This document shows positions 9,200 through 18,261 of a DNA stretch of 64,000 nt, one piece after another (within the stretch, counting starts at the first letter, position 1; the number at the start of each line of letters is the position of its first letter). The translations under genes were made by a program, and so were the position numbers. The notes under the pieces were generated by a model. The model saw nothing but the letters and a program-made list of their open reading frames with translations, was not told where the DNA came from and did not search any database. Source of the DNA: Sulfurisphaera tokodaii str. 7 (lineage in GTDB: Archaea > Thermoproteota > Thermoprotei_A > Sulfolobales > Sulfolobaceae); assembly GCF_000011205.1 (NCBI RefSeq), contig NC_003106.2, forward strand, positions 930,001 to 994,000. Direction: 5' to 3'.

Positions 9200-9918
9200 C
9201 TTTTCACCACATGTTTATAATATGCACACAAATCTTTAAATATGCAACTATTGCACTTCGGTTTACTTAAACAAAAAATTTTACCAATGGTAACTATTCC
9301 AGCATGAAAAAGTTTAAGTTTGTATACATCATCTTTTAAATAACTCTCAGCCAAAATTTTAGCTTCTTTTTTGCTTATTTTTTCACCTAAAATTCTGCTT
9401 AAAATCCTAGAAGCATATTCGGATCTTGGAAATACAGGAAGATTAGCTACAAAAAGTTGTAAAGATTCTGCAGTCTCGTCTCCTATTCCTTCAATTTCTT
9501 TCAAAGTTTTCTCATTCTTAACTATATTTTCTAGTCCTTTCTCTTTAACTATAGTTGCTAATTTCTTTAACCTTTTAGCCTTAGTCTTATAAAAATTAAC
9601 TCCTTTAATAAGTTCTTCAATTTCTTCTTCTGATAAATTAGCCAATTTATCTAGTTTATTTAAACCTATTTGTCTCAGTCTTTCAATTACTTTTTTAACT
9701 ATTTCCCACTTAGTCATTTGTACTAATATGGATGAAATTAAAATTTCATCAGCTGTCTTTAATCCGTCCCACCATTCAAACGAATTTACATCACTTACAA
9801 TCCACCCAGCTTGTCTTAAGAGCTCTTTATTCTTCTCAAATTCTTGGATAAGTTTTTGAATTATCTTATCAGCACGCAGTGACGTCTTCATCTCATCAGT
9901 GTGCGCTCGTCTCATCAC
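9196..9918 (-). CDS. HhH-GPD (endonuclease III-like) DNA repair protein
   Basis: About 230-240 residues. The all-helical HhH-GPD fold is followed by a C-terminal iron-sulfur motif ([17 protein letters not shown]). The hairpin reads [10 protein letters not shown], without the Lys that nicking glycosylases carry. The strand where family members have VDxxxxR reads RSEYASR, so the catalytic Asp appears replaced; activity is doubtful or different. Start codons at 9918, 9915 or 9891 all lie inside the C/D-box RNA candidate described separately. Upstream gene of the sucCD operon; the pairing with sucCD looks incidental. Confidence 0.75.
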   Translation of the reverse strand: MMRRAHTDEMKTSLRADKIIQKLIQEFEKNKELLRQAGWIVSDVNSFEWWDGLKTADEILISSILVQMTKWEIVKKVIERLRQIGLNKLDKLANLSEEEIEELIKGVNFYKTKAKRLKKLATIVKEKGLENIVKNEKTLKEIEGIGDETAESLQLFVANLPVFPRSEYASRILSRILGEKISKKEAKILAESYLKDDVYKLKLFHAGIVTIGKIFCLSKPKCNSCIFKDLCAYYKHVVKS

Positions 9919-9922
9919 TAGT
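9865..9922 (-). ncRNA. C/D-box guide sRNA candidate 1
   Basis: On the minus strand: C box GTGATGA (9918-9912), 12-nt guide GACGAGCGCACA, D' box CTGA (9899-9896), 4 nt, C' box ATGAAGA (9891-9885), 12-nt guide CGTCACTGCGTG, D box CTGA (9872-9869). The 12-nt spacings match archaeal 2'-O-methylation guide RNAs. The segment is much more GC-rich than its surroundings. It overlaps the start of the HhH-GPD gene. Confidence 0.75.
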
Positions 9923-9923
9923 A

Positions 9924-10892
9924 TTATTTCCTAGTTAGATCACTTAAAATTAAATCTACTAGTTTTTGCGTACCTATTTCATAATCCTTAGGTTTATGAG
10001 CTTTCTCTACTGCTTCAAGTAAAACCTCATCTGAATCCCAAGTAGATGGGTCATCTAGGAATGTTGCTCCTAATATTTCAGCATAAAGTCTACTATCTTC
10101 TTTTGTAGCAGCATAAATCCAAGATTTGTTATAAACTATAATTGTGGGTTTCTTATACATTACTACAGCTTCCATTGCTGTCTTACCTTGATGTGTTATA
10201 ATTAGCTTAGCTTTGGCTATCCATTTTTCTATATCTGGATCGAAAGAGAAGAATTTCCAATTTGGCTTTTTGTCCTTATATATGCTTGGATCTATCTTTC
10301 CCGTTTGAACAATTACATTCTCTAATTCTAATTTAATAAGACGATCAAATAACTCCTTAAATCCTTGGCTTCCGGTTGTTACTAAGATATAATCTCCATC
10401 CTCTGCTTTATACTTAGGTTTTTCAACTATTGGGCCTACCACTATTCCTTTTTTAGGGTAGAGTTTTTTCTGTTCCTTCCAGTGTAAGAAAATTCCTTTT
10501 GAGAAATATGAGATTAGTCTAATTGCTTTTCCCTTAGTTACTATTCTATCCTGACTTTCAATACCGTAAATCTTTGCTCTTTTCAAATACTGTATGAACG
10601 ATGGAATTAGGGAATGGTTTGAACCAGTAGCTATTACTACCTTATATTTCTCAATTTTACTTGATTGAGAGAGTATTTTGAAGATATTTTTCAAGAACTG
10701 CGTGTTTCCTTCACTAGGTTCTTTCCCCTTCTTGACATAGTATATTTTTCTTGCTAGATTCTTAATCATTTCTTCACTATTTTTGTCATTCTCTGGGATT
10801 ACGAAATCTGGCTTAAAGGGTAAATATTCAGCTATTGCTCTTCCAAAACCAGTATGTCCTCCGCCACTTGCAATTATAAGTAATTCTGACAC
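9924..10892 (-). CDS. Alg14-Alg13 fused glycosyltransferase (MurG-like, GT28)
   Basis: 322 residues. The N-terminal half has the glycine-rich SGGGHTGFGRA loop of Alg14/MurG. The C-terminal half has LVTTGSQGF and IITHQGKTAMEA, the sugar-nucleotide-binding half seen in Alg13. In eukaryotes the two are separate proteins that add the second GlcNAc to the lipid carrier; here one chain holds both. It is likely to act at the membrane in N-glycan assembly for surface proteins. The gene is divergent from thrS with 38 nt between the starts. Confidence 0.75.
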   Translation of the reverse strand: MSELLIIASGGGHTGFGRAIAEYLPFKPDFVIPENDKNSEEMIKNLARKIYYVKKGKEPSEGNTQFLKNIFKILSQSSKIEKYKVVIATGSNHSLIPSFIQYLKRAKIYGIESQDRIVTKGKAIRLISYFSKGIFLHWKEQKKLYPKKGIVVGPIVEKPKYKAEDGDYILVTTGSQGFKELFDRLIKLELENVIVQTGKIDPSIYKDKKPNWKFFSFDPDIEKWIAKAKLIITHQGKTAMEAVVMYKKPTIIVYNKSWIYAATKEDSRLYAEILGATFLDDPSTWDSDEVLLEAVEKAHKPKDYEIGTQKLVDLILSDLTRK

Positions 10893-10930
10893 TAAAACTA
10901 TTTTATTCGGTTAGATAAAAATACCTAACT

Positions 10931-12553
10931 ATGGAAGAGTATAAAGGAGTATGGCTGAAGGCTGGTATAATCTATGCCTTAAATTTGGCCTCAAACGGGT
11001 TTAAACCCGTAGAAGTCGGTTTAGGTGAGAGAGATTTTTATGTTGATGTAGAAAGTGATACTACCTTAACATTAGATGAAGCTAAGAAATTTGCTACTTA
11101 CAATCAATACTCCTATCAGTTAAAGGATGGATATATAGAATTTAATGGAAATAAGATTAAGGTATTAGGAGAGCCATCAAGCTTAGAACCAAAATATTTT
11201 GAAATACTTAATATTTCAGTTCATCATCCTTCTCCTAATGTTCAATACGTTAGAATAAGAGGCGTAGGATTTGAGAAAAAAGAGGAATTAGATCAATATT
11301 TAAAGTGGCTAGAAGAGGTATCAGAATACGATCACAGAATAATAGGAGAAAGACTGGATTTGTTTAGTTTTCCGGACGAGACTGCACCAGGTCTTGCTCT
11401 ATTTCATTATAAAGGGCAAATAATAAGAAAAGAGTTGATGAAGTTTATGGAAGAAATAAATGAAAGTATGGGTTACCAAGAAGTATTTACAGCAGAGATA
11501 TATAGATCAATTCTCTGGAAAACTAGTGGTCATTACGACTATTATAAGGATAAGATGGTTCTTTTTAAGATGGAGGATGAAGAACTAGGGCTTAAGCCAA
11601 TGAATTGTCCAGCTCATATCTTAATATATAAATCTAAAACGAGAAGTTATAAAGATTTACCTATAAGGTTTTCAGAGTTTGGATTGGTTTTTAGGTGGGA
11701 GAAAAGAGGTGAGCTTTATGGATTACTAAGAGTTAGAGGATTTGTACAAGATGATGGGCATATATTCTTAACTGAAGATCAAATCAAAGATGAAGTAAAA
11801 ATGTTAGTAAAGAAAACTATTGATGTTTTATCTATTTTTGGTTTTAAAGGTGATGATGTTAGGATTAACCTAAGTACAAGACCAGATGAAAGTATAGGAA
11901 GTGATGAATTATGGGAAAAGGCTACAAATGCTTTAGTTTCTGCCCTAAATGAGCTTGGGATAAAGTATATTGTGAAAGAAAAGGAAGGAGCATTTTATGG
12001 TCCTAAAATAGATTTCGATATAAGAGATAGTTTAGGTAGATGGTGGCAATTATCAACAATTCAAGTAGATTTCAATCTCCCAGAGAGATTTAAGTTAGAA
12101 TATATAGACAAAGATGGGAGTAGAAAAAGACCAGTTATGATACATAGAGCTATTTATGGTTCCATAGAAAGATTTATGGCAATTCTATTAGAACATTTCA
12201 GAGGAAAATTACCTACGTGGCTCTCACCAGTTCAAGTTAGAATATTACCAATAAGTAAGGATGTGGAAGATTATGCCTTAAATCTACTCTCTAAGCTAAA
12301 GGAAAATAAGATAAGAGTAGAACTAGATATGTCTGATGAGACTTTATCAAAAAGGATTAAGAAGGCTTATGATGAAGGTGTTCCCTACATGATAATAGTA
12401 GGAAAGAAGGAGAGAGAAGAGGGTAAAGTAACTGTAAGAGGTAGGAATAATGTGGAAATAAGGGGAGTTAAGTTTGATGACTTTCTCAAGGCATTATTAG
12501 AGGAGATAAGAAATAGAGATTTGAACCAGAGTGCAATAAATAAATTAAAATGA
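10931..12553 (+). CDS. thrS: Threonyl-tRNA synthetase, catalytic type (ThrRS-cat)
   Basis: 540 residues. Class II catalytic core with motif 2 [18 protein letters not shown], the zinc-site MNCPAH and a C-terminal anticodon-binding domain ([15 protein letters not shown]). The N-terminal domain is short and does not look like either the bacterial or archaeal editing domain. Crenarchaea are known to split charging and editing between ThrRS-cat and ThrRS-ed, so a second protein elsewhere should clear Ser-tRNA-Thr. The next gene starts 4 nt inside its end. Confidence 0.9.
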
Positions 12554-13020
12554 TAGTTTACGGTCTTTATAAAAGCCCTTTTGGTCCAATAACAGTAGCT
12601 AAAAATGAAAAAGGATTTGTTATGCTAGATTTTTGTGATTGTGCAGAGAGGAGTTCTCTTGATAATGATTATTTTACAGACTTCTTTTATAAATTAGACT
12701 TGTACTTTGAAGGGAAGAAGGTTGATCTAACAGAGCCTGTAGATTTTAAGCCTTTTAATGAATTTAGGATAAGAGTATTTAAAGAAGTAATGAGAATAAA
12801 GTGGGGTGAGGTAAGGACTTATAAGCAAGTGGCTGATGCTGTTAAGACCTCACCTAGAGCTGTTGGTACAGCGTTATCCAAAAATAATGTTCTATTAATA
12901 ATACCATGTCATAGGGTTATAGGAGAAAAAAGCTTAGGTGGATATTCAAGAGGGGTAGAGTTAAAGAGAAAATTGCTTGAATTAGAAGGAATAGATGTGG
13001 CTAAATTCATAGAAAAATAA
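12550..13020 (+). CDS. ogt: Methylated-DNA-protein-cysteine methyltransferase
   Basis: 156 residues, a suicide repair protein that takes methyl groups from O6-alkylguanine. The active-site [17 protein letters not shown] and the helix-turn-helix [25 protein letters not shown] are both complete. Two extra cysteines (DFCDCAERS) near the N-terminus resemble the disulfide region known in the Sulfolobus solfataricus enzyme. It overlaps thrS by 4 nt, so it is co-translated. Confidence 0.92.
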   Translation: MIVYGLYKSPFGPITVAKNEKGFVMLDFCDCAERSSLDNDYFTDFFYKLDLYFEGKKVDLTEPVDFKPFNEFRIRVFKEVMRIKWGEVRTYKQVADAVKTSPRAVGTALSKNNVLLIIPCHRVIGEKSLGGYSRGVELKRKLLELEGIDVAKFIEK

Positions 13021-13086
13021 TAAGAAAAAAGAGAATATTAGAGGACTCTGAAAAACTTTATTATTATAAAGAATTGTAGTAATTTA

Positions 13087-13773
13087 ATGAAAGCTGTAAT
13101 TTTAGCTGGAGGTTACGGTAAAAGATTAAGACCTTTAACTGATGATAAACCTAAACCCCTAGTAGAAGTTGCTGGAAAACCTATTATAGAATGGCAAATA
13201 CATTGGTTAAAGAGTTTTGGTATTACTTCTTTCTTTGTGTTAGCTGGTTACAAAAAAGAAGCTCTCATTGAATGGATTTCAAAAAATCAACAAAGACTTA
13301 ATGTGTCAATTGCTACATTAACAGAAGAAGAACCATTAGGTACCGGTGGTGCAATAAGAAGACTTAAAGATTTCATAAGTGATGATTTCATAGTTATAAA
13401 TGGAGATATACTTACTAACATTGATATTAACAAGATGGTGTTAAAAGATTGTATTGTAGCTATAGCTCTAGTTCCTTTAAGGAGCCCATATGGTATTGTA
13501 AGTATAGATGACAATGGAAAAATAATACGTTTTGTCGAAAAACCCTTATTAAAAGAATACTGGATAAATGCTGGTGTTTACAAAATGAAACCAGAGGTTT
13601 TTGAATATTTACCGGAAAAAGGAGATATTGAAAAAATAACGTTTCCGTCTCTAGCTGAAAAAGGTTTACTTAAAGGAGTAACTTATGAAAACGTTTACTG
13701 GAGATCAATAGATACTATAAAAGATTATGAAGAAGCATCAGTAGAGATACCGGAAGTATTTAAGAAGTTATGA
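13087..13773 (+). CDS. NDP-sugar nucleotidyltransferase
   Basis: 228 residues. Rossmann-type nucleotidyltransferase with the signature [31 protein letters not shown] for metal and sugar binding, and VEKPL. It lacks the C-terminal beta-helix of bifunctional enzymes. It would make a sugar nucleotide (for example UDP- or GDP-sugar) for glycosylation; the substrate cannot be told from sequence. Overlaps the next gene tail to tail by 14 nt. Confidence 0.85.
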   Translation: MKAVILAGGYGKRLRPLTDDKPKPLVEVAGKPIIEWQIHWLKSFGITSFFVLAGYKKEALIEWISKNQQRLNVSIATLTEEEPLGTGGAIRRLKDFISDDFIVINGDILTNIDINKMVLKDCIVAIALVPLRSPYGIVSIDDNGKIIRFVEKPLLKEYWINAGVYKMKPEVFEYLPEKGDIEKITFPSLAEKGLLKGVTYENVYWRSIDTIKDYEEASVEIPEVFKKL

Positions 13774-13954
13774 TTTCCACATCATTATCACTATTTAACC
13801 ATTTTTGTAAAGCTCCTTCAAGCCCTAGATCTCTTACATCCTTCATAAATTTCCTCCTTAAATCTGCTATTAAATCTTCACAGTCAATAGGCACGTTTTC
13901 CTCAATTACTTGAAATACGATATTTATTAGATTTGTTTTCTCTTTTGTGTCCAT
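13760..13954 (-). CDS. Small conserved-looking protein, unknown
   Basis: 64 residues from [11 protein letters not shown]; the frame extends 19 codons upstream but that part is hydrophobic and crosses the likely promoter. Helical and acidic, with a [12 protein letters not shown] stretch. Not recognised. It lies between a sugar nucleotidyltransferase and tRNA-Thr. Confidence 0.45.
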   Translation of the reverse strand: MDTKEKTNLINIVFQVIEENVPIDCEDLIADLRRKFMKDVRDLGLEGALQKWLNSDNDVEIITS

Positions 13955-14045
13955 GTTTAATTCATCCCTTAAAATAAGGGGAGAGAAAAGTATAACTAAT
14001 AAGAATTGCAAAAAACTTATATGCTGTAAGGTACAAATATTAAAT

Positions 14046-14120
14046 GCCGCGGTAGCTCAGCCTGGCTAGAGCGTTGCCCTGGTAAGGCAAAGGTCCCGGG
14101 TTCAAATCCCGGCCGCGGCT
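14046..14120 (+). tRNA. tRNA-Thr(GGU)
   Basis: Acceptor GCCGCGG pairs with CCGCGGC. Anticodon stem TTGCC/GGCAA encloses loop CTGGTAA with anticodon GGT. T arm CCGGGTTCAAATCCCGG. No intron; CCA is not encoded. Its 3' half serves as an attachment site: an int(N) relic follows directly. Confidence 0.93.
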
Positions 14121-14311
14121 TGTGGGGGATATCCCCACATCCCAAATTCAATTTTTCAATTTTAGGTAAGTTCCGACCATGTCAATTAAAGGACCCACAT
14201 AAGTTTCCTTTACCTCACCGTTCACCGTTTCCAACTTATAGACATAATACCGACCTTTTCTTTCGCGTATAATATAGTCGCCATATTTATAACGCGTCTT
14301 TCGCCATCAGG
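14121..14311 (-). pseudogene. SSV integrase N-terminal relic at tRNA-Thr
   Basis: The minus strand reads [18 protein letters not shown], then [20 protein letters not shown], nearly identical to the start of the SSV1 integrase. The start region is broken: ATG GCG AAA GAC sits out of frame just upstream, as if five bases were lost, and a TGA follows KLKN before the frame enters the tRNA as RGRDLNPGPL. This is an int(N) left behind by a fusellovirus-type element that used tRNA-Thr. Confidence 0.8.
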
Positions 14312-14489
14312 TTATAGTTGCCAATTCGCATTTAAAAGCTTTAGCAACTCGTAAAATTTTGCTATCAAAATGTGTGTAGCTGAAAGAAGACGGCAAAGAA
14401 TCCGTTGCTTTGCAAACGTTGCTTTGCAAAAAATCGAATTTCGGAAATCATTATAACTGGTAAAAATTGTAACAAGAAAACGGTTGTCT

Positions 14490-14744
14490 TTACTCCTTAT
14501 AGATTTTGTAAGAGGCTACAGCGGGTACCAAAACTAAGATGTAAAACAACGTCACTAAGTTCAAAAATGTCACGTCAGTGCCAGTAACGCTTGGTGAAGT
14601 ACCTGAAGTTAAGCTATTGACTTGACCGGTTATTACGGATAGTAACACTTCGCCGACAAGTATGAAGGTAAATAGGCCTATTAAAACCCCGATATTTGTG
14701 CCTTTAGTCTTTCTTAACTTTGTAAGAATACTAGACTCATCAAT
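14490..14744 (-). pseudogene. Fusellovirus VP1-like coat protein relic
   Basis: 84 codons read on the minus strand: TNIGVLIGLFTFILVGEVLL, then NSLTSGTSPSVTGTD and LFYILVLVPAVASYKIYKE before a stop. This closely follows mature SSV1 VP1, including the C-terminal YKIYK. The upstream propeptide is cut by a stop and no start remains. Together with int(N) next door it shows a fusellovirus once integrated here. Confidence 0.82.
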
Positions 14745-14858
14745 TCAAGTTTTAAGTTAGCATTTTTAACTCGTCCAAGTTCCGAATTCAGAAACTGAAA
14801 TAATATGTCACGCAATGATAAAATTCTACGGAGTTAAACAAAGGGCATATGTCAAAAG

Positions 14859-15007
14859 TTACGGAAAACGATACGGATGAAAATATTTCCTAATAAAGTC
14901 ATATACTGCAACTTTTGCAACTGTTCTGGGTATCTCTACCCATAATCCTGGAGAATTTAGCTTGACTAGAAGTGAAAAATCTGAAATTTTAGCGTCTTCG
15001 AGTAAAT
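14859..15007 (-). pseudogene. Orphan coding fragment in the viral relic
   Basis: About 49 codons open on the minus strand with protein-like composition (LEDAKISDFSLLVKLNSPGL, then WVEIPRTVAKVAVYDFIRKY). It has no start codon at its upstream end and a stop after RFP. Not recognised; probably the C-terminal end of a viral or host gene that was cut. Low certainty. Confidence 0.3.
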
Positions 15008-15024
15008 TACTTGAATGTGTTTAG

Positions 15025-15151
15025 ATAGTGTCGTCATTTGCATATAAATTTATTAGATGGCTTTCTTTATAGAGAGTATAAATATTAAATTAGCATATTA
15101 CTATGTGCTAAAAATTTGTAGAAGTATAAATAGCTCAGTGACGACACTATG
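15025..15151. mobile_element. MITE with 12-bp TIRs and 9-bp target duplication
   Basis: Ends ATAGTGTCGTCA and TGACGACACTAT are perfect inverted repeats. Both sides carry the direct repeat TGTGTTTAG (15016-15024 and 15152-15160). The 126-bp inside has no gene and is AT-rich. This is the build of a non-autonomous miniature transposon moved by some transposase elsewhere in the genome. Confidence 0.75.
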
Positions 15152-15261
15152 TGTGTTTAGAAGAATAAATTTATTCTGTAAATTATTTAAGAAAATAGAA
15201 TATTTATACTCTTTTATGTAATTGAGAATCTTAGTGATAGTATTTAATTTGTATAGCATTT

Positions 15262-15438
15262 ATAGGAAAATCGTTACATTTTTACGTTACGTTAAATAAA
15301 TGTAAGATATATTGTCTTATTAACTGAAAATTCCTTGTGATTAACGAAATAAAGTAAGGAAGTAAATTCAAAGTATTTATTAGTTAATGAGCAAATATTA
15401 TAATTTTTTATGGTGAGGGAATTTCCTTAAACTACTAT
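15262..15438 (+). repeat. Dispersed ~180-bp repeat, copy 1
   Basis: Begins TAGGAAAATCGTTACATTT and runs to AAACTACTAT. It shares long stretches with copies at 17488-17668 (diverged) and 43243-43418 (close): TTACGTTACGTTAAA, TATTAACTGAA, AAGTATTTATTAGTT and ATTTTTTATGGT. No coding potential. Confidence 0.7.
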
Positions 15439-15439
15439 T

Positions 15440-15552
15440 TGTATATAAATTTATTAAATGAGATTTCTTTATAAGGAGTATAAATATTAAATTAGCATAT
15501 TACTATGTTCTAAAAATTATAGAAATATAAATAGCTTAAGGACGACAATATC
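15440..15552. repeat. Second, end-decayed copy of the MITE
   Basis: TATATAAATTTATTAAATG, GAGTATAAATATTAAATTAG and CATATTACTATGTTCTAAAA match the inside of the MITE at 15025-15151. The left terminal repeat is lost and the right one is degraded to GGACGACAATAT. Confidence 0.65.
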
Positions 15553-15623
15553 ATCTTCGTACTCAATTAAAATCATCTTCAACTTTTTGAAGGATTTAAA
15601 AATATATTATTAAATCATAATTT

Positions 15624-16922
15624 GTGGTAAAGAAGATTTTATCAGTTATTATCTTTATTCTCTTCACGCTATCTTTATTACCACAAAGCCAGATTAACAT
15701 ATATATAGGTATTGGAGGTAGCGATTATGGATACGAATTTCCTCAAATGCCAATTACTGGAGTTAACTCCACCGTTATATACTATAATATTTCAGTCTCT
15801 GGTTCAAGTCCTTCTACTCAGCAAAATACTTGCATTTTAATAAACAAAACGCAAGTGTTTGTGCAAAACGTATTATGGTACTATGGAAAATATGAAAATC
15901 CAGAATGGGGAATAGAGATATGGTATCACGGATCACTTCAAATTGCATTTTATATGACTCCAACAATAACTGGCAATAAATATACTTTAATTACCTTGTG
16001 GAATTATAACAAAAGCGGGGTATTGATTACCTTTTATTTATCTAACGGAACGGAAACTTTTAACGAGACATATTACATCCCCGGTAAATATAATGGTCTC
16101 TTTAACATACAAGGAACAGTTATAGTAGGCTACGGTAACGGTGCAACTGCTTATCTTGCTCCTGGTTTTAACGTTTCCATTTCAACTACTGTAGAAATAC
16201 ACGGTAAATGGTATACTCCTCCAGTAATTTTCAGTGGACTTCCTAACACGGGTGAAAATGCAGTTTGTGGAAGAGCTTATTTAAGCACGAATAATCGCGT
16301 TTTCGTAGTTTACAACAACACTAACGGTAAGCAAATATTTGAATTACAGTTCTTAGCCTTACCGAGTGTTATAATTTTTGGAGATGAGGCTATAGTGTTT
16401 CCATTTGACAGTCTTTGGGAAATCAAATATCCTAACGGTAGTGTGTCTTTCTTTGTTAACGAAACTAAATACGTAGAAGGAGCTATTGTTTGTCCTTATG
16501 GTATAACTAATTTACCATATCAATCTAATATACCTAACGTTACACACTTCAAGTTAGAAAAGAAATATCATGTAGTTTACGATAATTACAGTTTTTGGGT
16601 TCCACAGAAGGAATATGTGTTTATTCTTATTAACAACTCGTACGTACCTATTCTAATAGATAATTCTACAACAATTAGCAACTCGTCAAATACAGCTGTT
16701 CCGACTGCAACTACCACTGTAACTCAAACTTCAGTAACTACTGTAACTTCTTTCATCACTGTTACTCATAACTCTTATATTACTATCCATGAAATAACAA
16801 CAGTAACAACTACAGTTTTTAAGAACGTATATAATTCATCAGAGTTTTACATAGAAGAAATAATATTGTTATTAATAATATTAGGATTAGTTCTTTACTT
16901 ATTGATTAGGAATAAAAAATAG
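15624..16922 (+). CDS. Cell-surface protein with Thr-rich stalk, possibly thermopsin-like
   Basis: 432 residues from GTG; TATA-like AAAATATATTA about 20 nt upstream. Signal peptide (ILSVIIFILFTLSLLP), a beta-rich Asn-glycosylated ectodomain of about 340 residues, a Thr/Val/Ser-rich stalk (TATTTVTQTSVTTVT), a C-terminal transmembrane helix and NKK. The region around FVQNVLWYYG resembles the QNV segment of thermopsin proteases, but I do not see a full catalytic motif, so a plain surface protein is equally possible. Confidence 0.6.
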   Translation: MVKKILSVIIFILFTLSLLPQSQINIYIGIGGSDYGYEFPQMPITGVNSTVIYYNISVSGSSPSTQQNTCILINKTQVFVQNVLWYYGKYENPEWGIEIWYHGSLQIAFYMTPTITGNKYTLITLWNYNKSGVLITFYLSNGTETFNETYYIPGKYNGLFNIQGTVIVGYGNGATAYLAPGFNVSISTTVEIHGKWYTPPVIFSGLPNTGENAVCGRAYLSTNNRVFVVYNNTNGKQIFELQFLALPSVIIFGDEAIVFPFDSLWEIKYPNGSVSFFVNETKYVEGAIVCPYGITNLPYQSNIPNVTHFKLEKKYHVVYDNYSFWVPQKEYVFILINNSYVPILIDNSTTISNSSNTAVPTATTTVTQTSVTTVTSFITVTHNSYITIHEITTVTTTVFKNVYNSSEFYIEEIILLLIILGLVLYLLIRNKK

Positions 16923-16985
16923 AATTTATAAACGGATTTAAGAAGTATAATCTAGTTTATTAAACCTTGTGATTAAATTGATGTT

Positions 16986-17454
16986 GTGGAGGAGCTTATT
17001 AAGAAAGTTGAGGAAAAAAGCATCAATGTTGAAGACTTAATAATTTTAGCACTATCTAAAGTTGATCCAAACGAAGGAGTTAAAATAAGGTTAGAATTAG
17101 CTGAGAAGTATCTATTTGAGGCTAAGGATTATCTTTCTAAAGGAGACGTTATTCAAGCGTCTGAAAAGGCTTATAAGACAGCTGAAGAGATTGTCAAAGC
17201 GTTAACTGAAAAATCAACTTACCAGAATATTAACAAGCAATTAAAGAGGAGAGATGGTATACTTATAATCTTGGCCATGCTGCAGCAAAACTATCTTTAA
17301 AACTAGGTGACTGGGCTAAAGTGGGATAAAATTCAGCTTATGTCTTACATGTTTGGGGATTTATGAGGCTAAATTCTATTTGGATACTGTTAAAATAATG
17401 ATCTCTGATGTAGAACGAATAATAAGAGAGGCTAGAAAAGTCATTATATCCTAA
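16986..17454 (+). pseudogene. PaREP1-family protein, frameshifted
   Basis: The first 90 codons read LELAEKYLFEAKDYLSKGD and ASEKAYKTAEEIVKAL, the start of the PaREP1 domain. After KRRDG the frame shifts; the next frame reads HAAAKLSLKLGDWAKVG, a stop, then NSAYVLHVWGFYEAKF, which is the normal PaREP1 end (VWDGWNSAYVLHVWGF). At least one shift and one stop, so it is not functional as written. Confidence 0.72.
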
Positions 17455-17487
17455 TCTAATCTAAAAAGTAAAGACCTAACACCACTT

Positions 17488-17668
17488 ATGGGATAACCGT
17501 ATATATTTACTTATTACGTTAAAAATATATTAAGAAAGATCTCTCTTACTGGCTGAAAATTTCTTTTTGATAAGCGATATGATTAAGTTTGATTTTAAAG
17601 AGTATACTAATTCATTAGCAAATACTATATTATTTTTTATGGTAAGAGCATATTTCCTTGAGTACTAT
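17488..17668 (+). repeat. Dispersed ~180-bp repeat, copy 2 (diverged)
   Basis: TTACGTTAAAAATATATTAA, GGCTGAAAATTTCTTTTTGA, TTCATTAGCAAATA and TTTTTTATGGTAAGA align in order with copies 1 and 3. The rest of the gap to 18261 is very AT-rich with no gene I can support. Confidence 0.6.
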
Positions 17669-18261
17669 AAGTATTACTCGCAAGAATTATTTAATTAACC
17701 TAATTTTGATTATATTAAGTAAAATTATATAAAATTAAAATTTAAAGGTATCTCTCTAGATATTTAGATTAACAATAATAACGTTATTATATTTTTAATA
17801 AAAATAAAAATGCAGTATATTTAACACTAAAGTTATTTTTTGACTTTGGGCTACATCCTGATATTTAACTTTAATGTGTAATATCAATCTTTGTATTACT
17901 ATAACGTATTTTTAATTTTCTATGCTTTATTGCTACAATATTTATTTCATCGAAGTTCAAATTGCATTCTTAATAAACAGAAGCAAATCTTTCTTTATAT
18001 CTATTTTCAATATAGAATTCATTTATTTTCTAGTATTTTTATTAAAACATACCTATTTAATGATTTAGAAAATAAGTGGATAGTATATCCTTTCTATCTA
18101 GGATATAGTAAATAACTTAAAATCATTTTATAAAAATTTTTGTAATTGAAATTTTTAATTTTTTGTGAAAGTAGTATATTTGTATTTTATGAATTTAAAC
18201 CTTTTGGCCAACTCTCAATATAAAAAATTTCATTAAACTTTGTTAAACTAAAAATTTACAT

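Noticed and set aside
14405-14587. 60-codon plus-strand ORF in the viral relic
   Set aside because: Lies antisense to the VP1-like fragment; basic, low-information sequence.
17891-18115. 74-codon plus-strand ORF upstream of the flavoprotein gene
   Set aside because: Extremely AT-rich, Phe/Tyr/Leu/Ile run typical of random frames; no promoter or partner.
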